NCBI GenBank assembly: GCA_028283605.1
Contig: JAPWKH010000031.1
Span: 124,001-188,000 of the forward strand
Reading direction: 5' to 3'
DNA from: Arachidicoccus sp.
GTDB taxonomy: Bacteria; Bacteroidota; Bacteroidia; Chitinophagales; Chitinophagaceae
Length of the DNA stretch: 64,000 nucleotides
Position numbers and translations under genes: made by a program. Shown piece by piece: positions 43,570 to 52,433 of this stretch. The notes beneath the pieces were generated by a model. The model did not search any database. It was not told the DNA's origin and saw only the letters and a list, made by a program, of their open reading frames with translations. How positions within the stretch are numbered: the first letter of the stretch is position 1; each line of letters begins with the position of its first letter.

Positions 43570-44394
43570 ATGAACAGAACATCAGTTCTTGCAATGGCTT
43601 TATTAATATTTTCAGTTTTGTCGCAAGCGCAAGAAACAAGAATATTCAAATCCCGATATTTATCATTGCCCGATACCGTTTTAATATACAAGCCAGATGA
43701 TTACAACGCCGAAAAGAAATACCCTTTGGTAATATTGCTGCACGGTTACAGTCAAAATTACAAGCAATGGTCGCAGACAATTGATGTGCAAAAATTATCC
43801 AATCAATACAAAATGATTATTGTGACACCGGACGGATTTACTTCTTTTTATATCAACAGTGCTTTTGACAAACAATCGCAATGGGAAGATTTCTTCTTTA
43901 AAATTCTCTTTCCGAAAATTAATAAAGATTTCCATATAGATACTCAAAATATTTTTGTTAGCGGACTTAGCATGGGCGGTTACGGCGCACTCAGTTTGTT
44001 TTTGTCTTATCCCGATTTTTTCAATACAGCTTGTTCAACAAGCGGAGCGTTGGAAATCAATTATACCAAATATGAAAAAATAAGCCGGCATTTTTGGCAT
44101 TCCAATCGTTTAACCAAAGATGCCGTTCGCATTTTCGGAAATCCAGGGTCGACCAATTGGCAACAAAATAATATTTACGAAATTTTAAAAAGAAAAAAAA
44201 TCCGAAAGCCTTTTCTCATCGACTGTGGCACCGAAGACCCACTTTATCCTTTTACTTATCGTTTAAAAATCTTGGCCGACAATATGAAATTGCCGCTCAC
44301 ATTTATTGCTCAACCGGGCAATCATAACACAGAATATTGGCACAAATCCATAGAACAACATTTTATCTATTTTGGGCAACATTTAAAAAATTAA
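43570..44394 (+). CDS. Secreted esterase of the alpha/beta hydrolase (esterase D-like) family
   Basis: A 274-aa exported hydrolase with a signal peptide of about 21 residues (VLAMALLIFSVLSQAQ). The oxyanion region is VILLHGYSQNYKQW (about residues 55-68), the nucleophile elbow GLSMGGYGAL (Ser near residue 137), the likely acid Asp in 'DCGTEDPLYPF' (about 220) and the His in QPGNHNTEYW (about 252). The family includes S-formylglutathione hydrolase-like and feruloyl/acetyl esterases, many of them secreted. The substrate is unknown. It is divergent from hxlR and precedes an AraJ-like transporter. Confidence 0.82.
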   Translation: MNRTSVLAMALLIFSVLSQAQETRIFKSRYLSLPDTVLIYKPDDYNAEKKYPLVILLHGYSQNYKQWSQTIDVQKLSNQYKMIIVTPDGFTSFYINSAFDKQSQWEDFFFKILFPKINKDFHIDTQNIFVSGLSMGGYGALSLFLSYPDFFNTACSTSGALEINYTKYEKISRHFWHSNRLTKDAVRIFGNPGSTNWQQNNIYEILKRKKIRKPFLIDCGTEDPLYPFTYRLKILADNMKLPLTFIAQPGNHNTEYWHKSIEQHFIYFGQHLKN

Positions 44395-44410
44395 ATATTC
44401 TAATTATATG

Positions 44411-44454
44411 CAAACAATCGTTATTTGCTAAACCCGGACATTTAGTGAACTTTA
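44411..44454 (+). repeat. 44-bp direct repeat, right copy (promoter-like)
   Basis: The second copy of the 43056-43099 segment, ending 22 bp before the AraJ-like ATG. It has TTTG (44424-44427) and, 19 bp later, GAACTTTA (44447-44454), a weaker -7 match than in the left copy. It is well placed to be the transporter promoter. Confidence 0.85.
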
Positions 44455-44476
44455 CATTTAAAACATATAACGAAAA

Positions 44477-45664
44477 ATGAAAAAGAGTTTTCTTGCATTG
44501 TCTTTAGGCTCATTTTCTATTGGTATGACGGAATTTACCATGATGGGCATTTTGCCGGATATTGCGAAAGCCCTGAATATTGATATACCCACTGCAGGGC
44601 ATTTAATCTCTCTTTATGCTTTAGGTGTAGTAATCGGTGCGCCGCTGCTTGTAATACTTACATCCAAAAAACCTCCAAAAAAAGTTTTAATCTGGCTAAT
44701 GGCAATATTCGTTTTTTTCAATGGCGTTTTTGCAATTGCGAAAGGATATCATCTCATTTTACTGTGCAGGTTTTTAGCCGGGCTTCCTCATGGCGCATTC
44801 TTCGGAGTGGGCGCTGTGATTGCTTCACGGCTGGCCGATAAAGGTAAAGAAGCGCAAGCCATCGCATATATGTTTACAGGCATGACGATTGCAAACCTTG
44901 CAGGCGTACCTTTGGGAACATATATAGGGCATCATTATTCCTGGCGCATTACTTACGGCTTTATTGCATTTTCAGGTTTAATAACTATGTCTGCTATTTT
45001 TGCATGGCTTCCTGTAATACCTGTGTACTACTCAGGAAATATTTTTAAACAATTTGATTTTTTTAAAACGAAAACAGCATGGCTGATCATCGCGATAATA
45101 GGAATAGGCACCGGAGGTTTATTTGCATGGATAAGTTATATCGCTCCTTTGGTAATTCATGTATCTCACGTTAGCTCAGATAAAGTTGCTCTTATCATGG
45201 TTTTGGTAGGCTTTGGAATGGTTGTAGGCAATTTAATAGGCGGTAAACTTGCAGATGCCATTACTCCACCAAAAGCAGTGGTAGTCTCTTTTTGCAGCAT
45301 GATGCTCTGCCTGCTCATTGTTTTTTTCACAGCCCAAATACAATGGCTTACTTACATTATGGCGTTTATAACAGGCGCGGCTTCATTCTCCAACAGCTCA
45401 CCGGTACAAATGATGCTGATTAATGCAGCAGAGGGTTCTGAAACAATAGCCGCTGCCGCGGGACAAGCAAGCTTTAACTTTGCCAACAGTATCGGGTCAT
45501 ATTTTGGCGGCTTACCCATTGTTTACGGATACGCTTATAATGCGCCTTCATTGGTAGGTGCAGGCTTAGCCGGCTTCGGAATATTTTTTGCAGTATGTTA
45601 TATAATGATTCAAAAAAATAATGTACGACCGGCGAAAGAATATTGCGCAATCAACGAATGCTAA
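44477..45664 (+). CDS. AraJ-like MFS transporter (DHA1 family)
   Basis: A 395-aa transporter with 12 hydrophobic helices. The N-terminal SLGSFSIGMTEFTMMGILPDIA (about residues 8-29) and 'GAPLLVILTSKKPPKK' are typical of the AraJ/DHA1 sugar-efflux-like branch, and 'GLPHGAFFGVGAVIASRLA' (about 98-116) fits helix 4-5. Members export sugars, purines or drugs; the substrate is unknown. It lies downstream of the esterase and of one copy of the 44-bp repeat. Confidence 0.88.
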   Translation: MKKSFLALSLGSFSIGMTEFTMMGILPDIAKALNIDIPTAGHLISLYALGVVIGAPLLVILTSKKPPKKVLIWLMAIFVFFNGVFAIAKGYHLILLCRFLAGLPHGAFFGVGAVIASRLADKGKEAQAIAYMFTGMTIANLAGVPLGTYIGHHYSWRITYGFIAFSGLITMSAIFAWLPVIPVYYSGNIFKQFDFFKTKTAWLIIAIIGIGTGGLFAWISYIAPLVIHVSHVSSDKVALIMVLVGFGMVVGNLIGGKLADAITPPKAVVVSFCSMMLCLLIVFFTAQIQWLTYIMAFITGAASFSNSSPVQMMLINAAEGSETIAAAAGQASFNFANSIGSYFGGLPIVYGYAYNAPSLVGAGLAGFGIFFAVCYIMIQKNNVRPAKEYCAINEC

Positions 45665-45681
45665 TAAGAATAATATTTATG

Positions 45682-45689
45682 TAATTTTG
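45682..45689 (+). promoter_or_regulatory. -7 element for the cysteine desulfurase gene
   Basis: TAATTTTG matches TAnnTTTG exactly and ends 17 bp before the TTG start. It implies a short leader and supports the TTG as start. No clear -33 TTTG is present at the right distance. Confidence 0.5.
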
Positions 45690-45706
45690 AGTATTATATT
45701 TTACTA

Positions 45707-46843
45707 TTGATTTATCTTGATTATAATGCTACAACGCCTGTAGATATCAATGTTTTGCAGGAAATGCTGCCGTATTTTTCCCAATCATTCGGCAATGCGG
45801 CGAGTGCGTATTCTTATGGATTAGATGCAAAAAAAGCAGTGGATATTTCGCGAGAAAAAATTGCTCGCCATCTTCATTGCAACGCACAGGAAATCATTTT
45901 TACTTCAGGCGCCACAGAAAGTATCAATCTCGCATTGAAAGGTGTTTTCGAATCTTATAGAGAAAAGGGCAACCACATTATTACTGTTGCAACCGAACAC
46001 AAAGCTGTTTTGGATACCTGTAAAAATCTCGAAAGCAAAGGCGCGGAAATTACCTTATTAAGCGTGGATAAAAATGGTATTATTGATTTGGAAGAATTAA
46101 AAAATTCTATCAAAAAAACAACAATCTTAATTGCTATAATGTACGCCAACAATGAAACCGGCGTAATTCAGGCAATTGAAAAAATCGGGAAAATATCCAA
46201 AGAAAATAATGTACTATTTTTCTGTGATGCAACGCAGGCAATAGGAAAAGCACCAATGAATGTAATCGAAGATAATATCGATTTGCTTTGCTTGTCCGGC
46301 CATAAAATTTATGCGCCTAAGGGTATCGGCGCTTTGTATGTACGAAGAAAAAATCCGCGCGTTTCATTGACGGAACAAATCAATGGCGGCGGCCATGAAC
46401 GCGGCTGGCGAAGCGGAACACTGAATGTACCGTCGATCGTTGGATTGGGTAAAGCATTTGATTTATTCAACGAAGAAGAAATAGAAAAAATAAAATTATT
46501 ACGCAATAAATTAGAAGAAGGATTGTTGCAAATAAGCGGAACATTTTTGAACGGAGATAAAGAAAAAAGAATTTTCAATACTGTCAACATTTCTTTTTCA
46601 GATGTCCATGGTAAAATGCTGATTGCAGATCTTACCAAACAGATTGCCGTTTCGAGCGGCTCAGCATGCAGCTCGGCATCGGTGGAGCCAAGCCATGTGC
46701 TCGAAGCCATGGGCGTTCCCGAAGAATTAAACAGAAGTTCTATTCGTTTTAGTTTAGGAAGGTTAATTACTGAACAGGAAATTGATTTTACAATAGATTA
46801 TGTAAAATCATGTGTCGAAAAAATCAGGTCGATTTATCTTTAG
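45707..46843 (+). CDS. Cysteine desulfurase (NifS/IscS family)
   Basis: A 378-aa PLP enzyme that releases sulfur from cysteine for Fe-S clusters, tRNA thiolation and other uses. The start is TTG; no in-frame ATG lies upstream, and the family begin MIYLDxNATTPV matches directly. Visible: ATEHKAVL (about residues 96-103), CDATQAIGK (about 173-181), the PLP Lys in LSGHKIYAPKGIGAL (about residue 198) and the catalytic loop SSGSACSSASVEPSHVL (Cys near residue 321). The long loop and sequence favour the group I (IscS/NifS) type. Confidence 0.94.
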   Translation: MIYLDYNATTPVDINVLQEMLPYFSQSFGNAASAYSYGLDAKKAVDISREKIARHLHCNAQEIIFTSGATESINLALKGVFESYREKGNHIITVATEHKAVLDTCKNLESKGAEITLLSVDKNGIIDLEELKNSIKKTTILIAIMYANNETGVIQAIEKIGKISKENNVLFFCDATQAIGKAPMNVIEDNIDLLCLSGHKIYAPKGIGALYVRRKNPRVSLTEQINGGGHERGWRSGTLNVPSIVGLGKAFDLFNEEEIEKIKLLRNKLEEGLLQISGTFLNGDKEKRIFNTVNISFSDVHGKMLIADLTKQIAVSSGSACSSASVEPSHVLEAMGVPEELNRSSIRFSLGRLITEQEIDFTIDYVKSCVEKIRSIYL

Positions 46844-46989
46844 AGTAATGACAGACATTTCTTCTGATGTAAAAATTTTATTTTAATCATCATCTTCATT
46901 ATCACAAACAAGTTCATATCAGATCAACTATGAAAGAGAATTTATATTAAAATAGGAAAAAAATAATATTATATTCTTCATTCAAATAT

Positions 46990-46997
46990 TATCTTCG
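46990..46997 (+). promoter_or_regulatory. Putative -7 element for prfB
   Basis: TATCTTCG differs from TAnnTTTG at one position and lies just upstream of the prfB ATG (47005), with a very short leader. No convincing -33 was seen. The rest of the 161-bp gap from the preceding gene is AT-rich without clear signals. Confidence 0.4.
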
Positions 46998-47004
46998 CAG
47001 CACT

Positions 47005-48091
47005 ATGACTATTGAACAATTAAAAGATATAAGAGACCGCGTATTTGTCTTGAGGAGGTTTCTTTGACGTTGATAACAGAACAGCAAAAGTAGAAGAAGA
47101 CCGAAGGTTATCCGTTTCGCCCGGCTTTTGGGACGATAATGCACGTGCCACGCAAACTATGAAAGATATTCAAACCGATGAATATTGGTTGAAGCTATAC
47201 AATGATGTAGCATCTTCAGTAGAAGATTTTGCCGTACTCTTCGATTTTTGGAAATCCGGCGACGCTACCGAAGAAGAAACAAAAGCCGCTTACGATATAG
47301 CTATCCAAAAGCTTGAAGATGCCGAATTCAAGAGCACTTTAAATCAACCGGAAGATGAAATGCCTGCAGTGCTGCAAATTGCATCAGGCGCGGGCGGCAC
47401 AGAAAGCCAGGATTGGGCGGAAATGCTTTTGCGCATGTATCGCATGTACGGCGAAAAACAAGGATGGAAAGTTTCCGAACTTGATTACCAGGAAGGCGAG
47501 GTAGCCGGTATTAAATCGGCTACTTTGGAATTTGAAGGCAGCTTCGCGTATGGCTTTCTCAAAGCCGAAAGCGGCGTGCATCGTTTGGTTCGCCCCTCAC
47601 CATTTAACGCGCAGGGAAAGCGGCAAACATCCTTTGCATCCGTATTCGTTTATCCATTGATCGACGATAGTATTCAAATAGAAATCAACCCGGCAGATTT
47701 GGAATGGGAATTTTACCGAAGCGGCGGCAAAGGCGGACAAAATGTAAATAAGGTAGAAACGGCAGTACGCCTAAAACACGCACCAAGTGGCATTATCGTG
47801 GAATGCCAGCAGGCACGCACGCAAGGAGAAAATAGAGAAATTGCCTTGCAAATGCTGCGCAGCCGTTTGTATGAAGAAGAATTGCGTAAACGCGAAGAAG
47901 CAAAGAATGCCTCCAATGCCAATAAGAAAAAAATAGAATGGGGAAGCCAGATAAGAAGCTATGTATTGGATGACAGGCGCGTAACCGATCACAGAACAGG
48001 TTATAAAGTCCATAATCCTGAAGCTGTATTAGACGGCGATTTGGATGAATTTATCAAAGCCTATCTGATGATGAAAGAAGATGAAGAATAA
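47005..48091 (+). CDS. prfB: Peptide chain release factor 2 with programmed +1 frameshift
   Basis: RF2 terminates translation at UAA and UGA. The gene starts at ATG 47005 ([20 protein letters not shown]), meets an in-frame TGA at 47065-47067 and continues in the +1 frame from GAC 47066. The classic autoregulatory site is complete: internal Shine-Dalgarno AGGAGG (47053-47058), then TTT CTT TGA C. Low RF2 leaves time for a +1 slip. The joined protein is about 361 aa. SPF, the RF2 stop-recognition tripeptide, is in RPSPFNAQ, and the catalytic GGQ is in [15 protein letters not shown]. Annotations beginning at 47159 miss the N-terminus. Confidence 0.95.
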
Positions 48092-48107
48092 TGTTGCCGT
48101 TTATCAT

Positions 48108-48173
48108 GCTGAACTCGTTTCAGCGTCGCTTGGTAAAAATTATTACAACAATAGATTCCCGCCTTCGCGGGAA
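48108..48173. repeat. Two adjacent solo palindromes after prfB
   Basis: GCTGAA-CTCGT-TTCAGC (48108-48124) is one palindrome, in a GTCATGCTGAACTCG-type context. TTCCCGC-CTTC-GCGGGAA (48156-48173) is a copy of the REP-like family found around the GIY-YIG gene at 12.2 kb. They lie in the 137-bp gap between prfB and tilS; no nuclease gene is present. Confidence 0.8.
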
Positions 48174-48228
48174 ACAACGTTCGACGAAGTCAATGACGAG
48201 AAGAAAATCATAAATCACAATTCATAAA

Positions 48229-49584
48229 TTGAATCTACATTCCTTTCAAAGCCACATGCAGCAAGCGTTTCCGTATGTTTCAAAAAAACATACAAAATTT
48301 TTGCTGGCCGTAAGCGGCGGATTGGATAGTGTAGTTTTGCTCGATTTATTTGCAAAAGCAGAATATGATTTTCTGATAGCGCATTGCAATTTTCATTTAC
48401 GCGGCGAAGAAAGCAATCGTGACGAAACATTCGTAAAAACACTTGCAGAAAAATATCAGAAAGAAATATTTATACAGCATTTCGATACAAACAAAATTGC
48501 AGAACAAGAAAAAACATCTATTGAAGAAACAGCAAGAAACCTTCGTTACAATTGGTTCGAGGAATTATTGAGTAACGAACATATTTTTCCGATTTCTTTA
48601 GAAAATAAATTTATTGCAACGGCGCATCATGCCAATGACAATATCGAAACTTTACTGATGAATTTCTTTCGCGGCACAGGCATCGCAGGGTTGCATGGCA
48701 TTCCTGAACGCAACAGAAATATTATTCGCCCAATATTATTTGTAAAAAAAGAAGAAATAAAAATATACGCGGAAGAAAATAATTTGGCTTGGGTAGAAGA
48801 CAGCACAAACCAATTGGAAGATTATACGCGCAATTTTTTCAGATTAAATTTTTTGCCAGAGATTAAAAAATATTTTCCGCAGGCAGAAGAAAATTTATTA
48901 AATAATATAGAACGTTTCAAAGAAGCCGAAACCCTGTATTTACAAGCTGTTGAAGCCAATAAGAAAAAACTGCTGGAGCTAAAAGGCAATGAATATTTTA
49001 TTCCAGTTTCGCGCTTGCAAAAAATGCAGGCTAAGCAAACTTTGCTGCGAGAAATTTTAAAGGACTTTCATGTTTTGCAAACACAAATTCCGGAAGTTTT
49101 AAAATTATTGAGTTCGGATTCCGGCGCTTATATCAATTCTTCTACACATCGCATTTTCAGGAATCGTGCGCATTTAGTAATCACGGCTTTATCTAATGAA
49201 ATATCGCAACAGATATTGATAGAAGAAAACGAAAAAAAAATAATTTTCGAAAACGGCTCGATAGAAATATTTTCATTCGATAAAAAACCGGATATAGACA
49301 AGAATCCGAATGTTGCGTTGTTGGATAAAAGAGAAATTACTTTTCCATTATTGCTGCGCAAATGGAAACAAGGAGATTATTTTTATCCGTTAGGCATGAA
49401 TAAAAAGAAAAAACTTTCACGCTTTTTTATTGATCAAAAACTATCGCTTTCCCAAAAAGAAAACGTTTGGGTAATCGAATCCGGCAAAAGAATCCTTTGG
49501 ATTGTAGGATTAAGGATAGACAACCGTTTCAAAATCACACACGCTACGCAAAATGCTTTAAAGCTGAAATTCGAGAGTAAATAA
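48229..49584 (+). CDS. tilS: tRNA(Ile)-lysidine synthase
   Basis: A 451-aa PP-loop ATP pyrophosphatase that converts C34 of tRNA-Ile(CAU) to lysidine, needed to read AUA. The PP-loop LLAVSGGLDSVVLLDLF (SGGLDS about residues 30-35) and 'TAHHANDNIETLLMNFFRGTGIAGLHGIP' (about 127-155) are family signatures; the C-terminal part is the TilS substrate-binding domain (KWKQGDYFYPLGMNKKKKLSRFFID). TTG at 48229 is chosen because homologues begin similarly ('SFQ...'); ATG at 48256 is an alternative that keeps all motifs. Confidence 0.93.
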   Translation: MNLHSFQSHMQQAFPYVSKKHTKFLLAVSGGLDSVVLLDLFAKAEYDFLIAHCNFHLRGEESNRDETFVKTLAEKYQKEIFIQHFDTNKIAEQEKTSIEETARNLRYNWFEELLSNEHIFPISLENKFIATAHHANDNIETLLMNFFRGTGIAGLHGIPERNRNIIRPILFVKKEEIKIYAEENNLAWVEDSTNQLEDYTRNFFRLNFLPEIKKYFPQAEENLLNNIERFKEAETLYLQAVEANKKKLLELKGNEYFIPVSRLQKMQAKQTLLREILKDFHVLQTQIPEVLKLLSSDSGAYINSSTHRIFRNRAHLVITALSNEISQQILIEENEKKIIFENGSIEIFSFDKKPDIDKNPNVALLDKREITFPLLLRKWKQGDYFYPLGMNKKKKLSRFFIDQKLSLSQKENVWVIESGKRILWIVGLRIDNRFKITHATQNALKLKFESK

Positions 49585-49597
49585 TAGATCACTTTTA

Positions 49598-51181
49598 TTA
49601 ATGCGCAGCGTGACTCAAGTCTACTTTTCCTTTACTCTTAACCATTAATACAAATGGTACACAAATAATAAACATAACGCCTATATACAGAAATGCATCC
49701 ATATAAGAAAGAATGGTTGATTGTTTTACTATCTGCCCAAATACAGATTCATAAGCTGCCTGCCTTGCCTGATTGAGCGCCATTCCTTTAGAAGTAAATA
49801 AGGCAACCATGCTATTGTATCGTTGCTGGAATACTACATTATTGCCTGTAATATTTCCTACAAGATTGGTACTATATTTTTCTCCCTGCCAAGTAAGGAA
49901 AGTTGTAATCAGCGCCACGCCAACCGAACCGCCTAACTGGCGCGCCATGCCGGTAAAAGCCGCACCCTCGCCGATTGCTTTGCCGCTGAGTGTGGATAGC
50001 GATAGTGTAGTAATGGGGATAAATATCATACTCAAAGCAAAACCACGCAGCATCAGCATCCAGAAGAAATTATTCATGCCGGTAAAAGGAGATAAAATTT
50101 TATATCCCCACATGCTGTATATAAAGAAGAATGTAAATCCTAATGCGATCAATAATTGCTGCTTAACACCTTTTTGCAATAATTGCCCGATAATCGGCAT
50201 CATCATAGCCGTAACTACAGATGAAGGCACCATTATCAATCCTGCCTGAAAAGCTGACCATCCAAGAATATTCTGCAAAAATAATGGTACGATGAAGGTA
50301 GAGCCATATAATCCGAATCCTAAAATAAAAGTAAGTATTGTACCTATTTTGAGATTATTATCTTTCAGCACTCTTAAATTTACGATAGGCGATCTTGCTA
50401 CCATTTCGCGCCATACGAAGAAGTAAAAACATACTGAAGACACTATAGTTGCCGTTAATATATATTTACTGCTGAACCAATCTTCTTCCTGGCCTTTTTC
50501 AAGTACAAACTGTAGGCAACCAACTGCCAGCGCCAGAAACAAAATACCGAACCAGTCAACCTCACTTGCTTTTTTCTTCTCGCCGTATTTTGGGCTGCGC
50601 ACGTATCTCAAAGTCATTATAGCTGCTGCGATACCTACCGGAATATTTACATAGAAAATATAAGGCCAGCTGTAAGTTTCCGTAAGATAACCTCCTAAAG
50701 GCGGACCAAGTGTAGGGCCTACAATTACTCCCAAACCGTAAATTGCCTGAGCCATTCCGCGTTTTTCCGGAGGGAAAGTTTCTGTAATAATAGTTTGTGA
50801 TGTTACCAATAATGCACCGCCTGCAGCGCCTTGTAAGAACCTGAATGCAATCAGTTCAAAAAGAGAAGTAGCATTTCCGCAAAGGAAAGAACAGATTGTA
50901 AATATAATAATCGATGCGGCATAATAATTTCTCCTGCCGAATTGCTGGGACAACCAACTCGTCATAGGAATGATGATTACATTTCCGATAGCGTAGGAAG
51001 TAACAACCCAGCCAATTTCACTTAATGTGGCGCCCAAGTTCCCTTTCATGTCGTTGAGCGCAACATTAACAATAGTTGTATCAATAATTTCGAGCAACGC
51101 TGCGAGAATAGCCGTAATTGTAATTACTACTCTTCTTGCGCCGTACTCTACCAACGAATCCGGGTTTTGTAACGGAGGCAT
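49598..51181 (-). CDS. DHA2-family drug efflux MFS permease (EmrB type)
   Basis: A 527-aa permease with about 14 helices. EIIDTTIVNVALNDM (about residues 27-41), QFGRRNYYAASI (about 83-94) and VIVGPTLGPPLGGYL (about 148-162) mark the DHA2 family. It is the last gene of a tetR-tolC-hlyD-emrB operon, which encodes a complete tripartite system spanning both membranes. Close paralogue of the pump at 17066-18607. Substrates are probably hydrophobic toxic compounds, by family. Confidence 0.92.
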   Translation of the reverse strand: MPPLQNPDSLVEYGARRVVITITAILAALLEIIDTTIVNVALNDMKGNLGATLSEIGWVVTSYAIGNVIIIPMTSWLSQQFGRRNYYAASIIIFTICSFLCGNATSLFELIAFRFLQGAAGGALLVTSQTIITETFPPEKRGMAQAIYGLGVIVGPTLGPPLGGYLTETYSWPYIFYVNIPVGIAAAIMTLRYVRSPKYGEKKKASEVDWFGILFLALAVGCLQFVLEKGQEEDWFSSKYILTATIVSSVCFYFFVWREMVARSPIVNLRVLKDNNLKIGTILTFILGFGLYGSTFIVPLFLQNILGWSAFQAGLIMVPSSVVTAMMMPIIGQLLQKGVKQQLLIALGFTFFFIYSMWGYKILSPFTGMNNFFWMLMLRGFALSMIFIPITTLSLSTLSGKAIGEGAAFTGMARQLGGSVGVALITTFLTWQGEKYSTNLVGNITGNNVVFQQRYNSMVALFTSKGMALNQARQAAYESVFGQIVKQSTILSYMDAFLYIGVMFIICVPFVLMVKSKGKVDLSHAAH

Positions 51182-51250
51182 AAAAAATATTTTTCTTAAA
51201 AGAAGATTTTTACTTCTTCACAAATTCTTTACTCAAAAAATCAATCTTTC

Positions 51251-52393
51251 TTATTTAGAAGCGGTATTATTTTCTGTACCGGAATCCAAATGCACATCCA
51301 CATCCACATTCATCCCTGAACTTAATAATTTCAGTATTGAATCATTTGCATTCGTAAAATCAATTCTTATTGGAATACGTTGCACAACTTTAATAAAATT
51401 GCCTGAAGCATTATCCGGAGGCAATAAAGACATTTTAGCGCCTGTAGCCGGAGAGATGGAACTTACTTTTCCTTTCAGGTCAAGGTTAGGAAACGCATCT
51501 ACTTTTATATCTGCCTCTTGTCCTACTCTTATTTTGGTTAATTGAGTTTCTTTAAAATTGGCAATTACCCAACGTGAATTTTCAGGTACAATATCAAACA
51601 ATGCCTGACCTGCCTGTACATATTGACCAACCTGAAGATTTACTTGCCCAACTTGTCCATCAACTTGTGCTACAACAATTGTATAGGAAAGATTCAGCTG
51701 TGCAGCATCTACGGCAGCTTGTGCTTCTTTAATTTTTGCTTGTGCTACAGAAACCTGGCTTGTGGAAACAGATTTTTGAGAAGTAACAGCTGCCGCTTGT
51801 TTTTGTGCAGATTCTTTTTGTGCCTGCAAAATATCCAATTGTCTTTCCGCGGTTTCTTTTGCTGCCTGAGCTTGTTCAAATTGCTGTTGGGTAATGGAAT
51901 GATCTTTTATCAAGTTGCTGTAACGCTGATAATCATTATTTGCGCGCCAAAGGTTTACTTTAGCTGATTCGATTTGCGCATCAACGGTTTGTACATTTGT
52001 TCTTGAACTTACGATATTGCTCGTAGCTACGCCAATGCCTGCATCAGCAACACTTACGTTACTTTGAGAAGAAGCCAGCGCAGCTTGCGTATTTTCCAAA
52101 GCTATTTTTAAATCTCTGTCATCTAAGATTACTAATGTATCTCCTTTGTGTACAATCTGATGGTCTTTTACACGCACTTCTTTGATATAGCCTGCCACAC
52201 GGGGAATTACCGGACTGATATCGCTGCTTACTTGGGCGTCATCGGTCTCCTGATGTTTTTGAGAATACAGATAAGCTATAATGCCATAAGTAACGCCGGC
52301 TATTACAAGAATAGCAAAAATAATGGCGAATAACGGGTTCGACTTTTTCTTTGGTTTTGCGGTGTGTTCTGTATGTTCAGTGTTGTTTGACAT
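51251..52393 (-). CDS. HlyD/EmrA-family periplasmic adaptor
   Basis: A 380-aa membrane fusion protein linking the DHA2 permease to TolC. It has an N-terminal membrane helix (about residues 18-40), split lipoyl half-motifs (VAGYIKEVRVKDHQIVHKGDTLVILDD, about 70-96, and a second around 240-275), a long Gln/Ala-rich coiled-coil hairpin between them (about 100-235) and a beta-barrel domain with 'VVQRIPIRIDFT' (about 335-346). It sits 69 bp from the permease and 40 bp from tolC, all on the same strand. Confidence 0.93.
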   Translation of the reverse strand: MSNNTEHTEHTAKPKKKSNPLFAIIFAILVIAGVTYGIIAYLYSQKHQETDDAQVSSDISPVIPRVAGYIKEVRVKDHQIVHKGDTLVILDDRDLKIALENTQAALASSQSNVSVADAGIGVATSNIVSSRTNVQTVDAQIESAKVNLWRANNDYQRYSNLIKDHSITQQQFEQAQAAKETAERQLDILQAQKESAQKQAAAVTSQKSVSTSQVSVAQAKIKEAQAAVDAAQLNLSYTIVVAQVDGQVGQVNLQVGQYVQAGQALFDIVPENSRWVIANFKETQLTKIRVGQEADIKVDAFPNLDLKGKVSSISPATGAKMSLLPPDNASGNFIKVVQRIPIRIDFTNANDSILKLLSSGMNVDVDVHLDSGTENNTASK

Positions 52394-52433
52394 CTTTCTC
52401 GCTTTATTAATTTTAATTATTTATTTTTTATAT

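Noticed and set aside
47159-48091. RF2 start at 47159
   Set aside because: This ATG would remove about 50 N-terminal residues; the upstream frame with the frameshift site restores the full-length protein.
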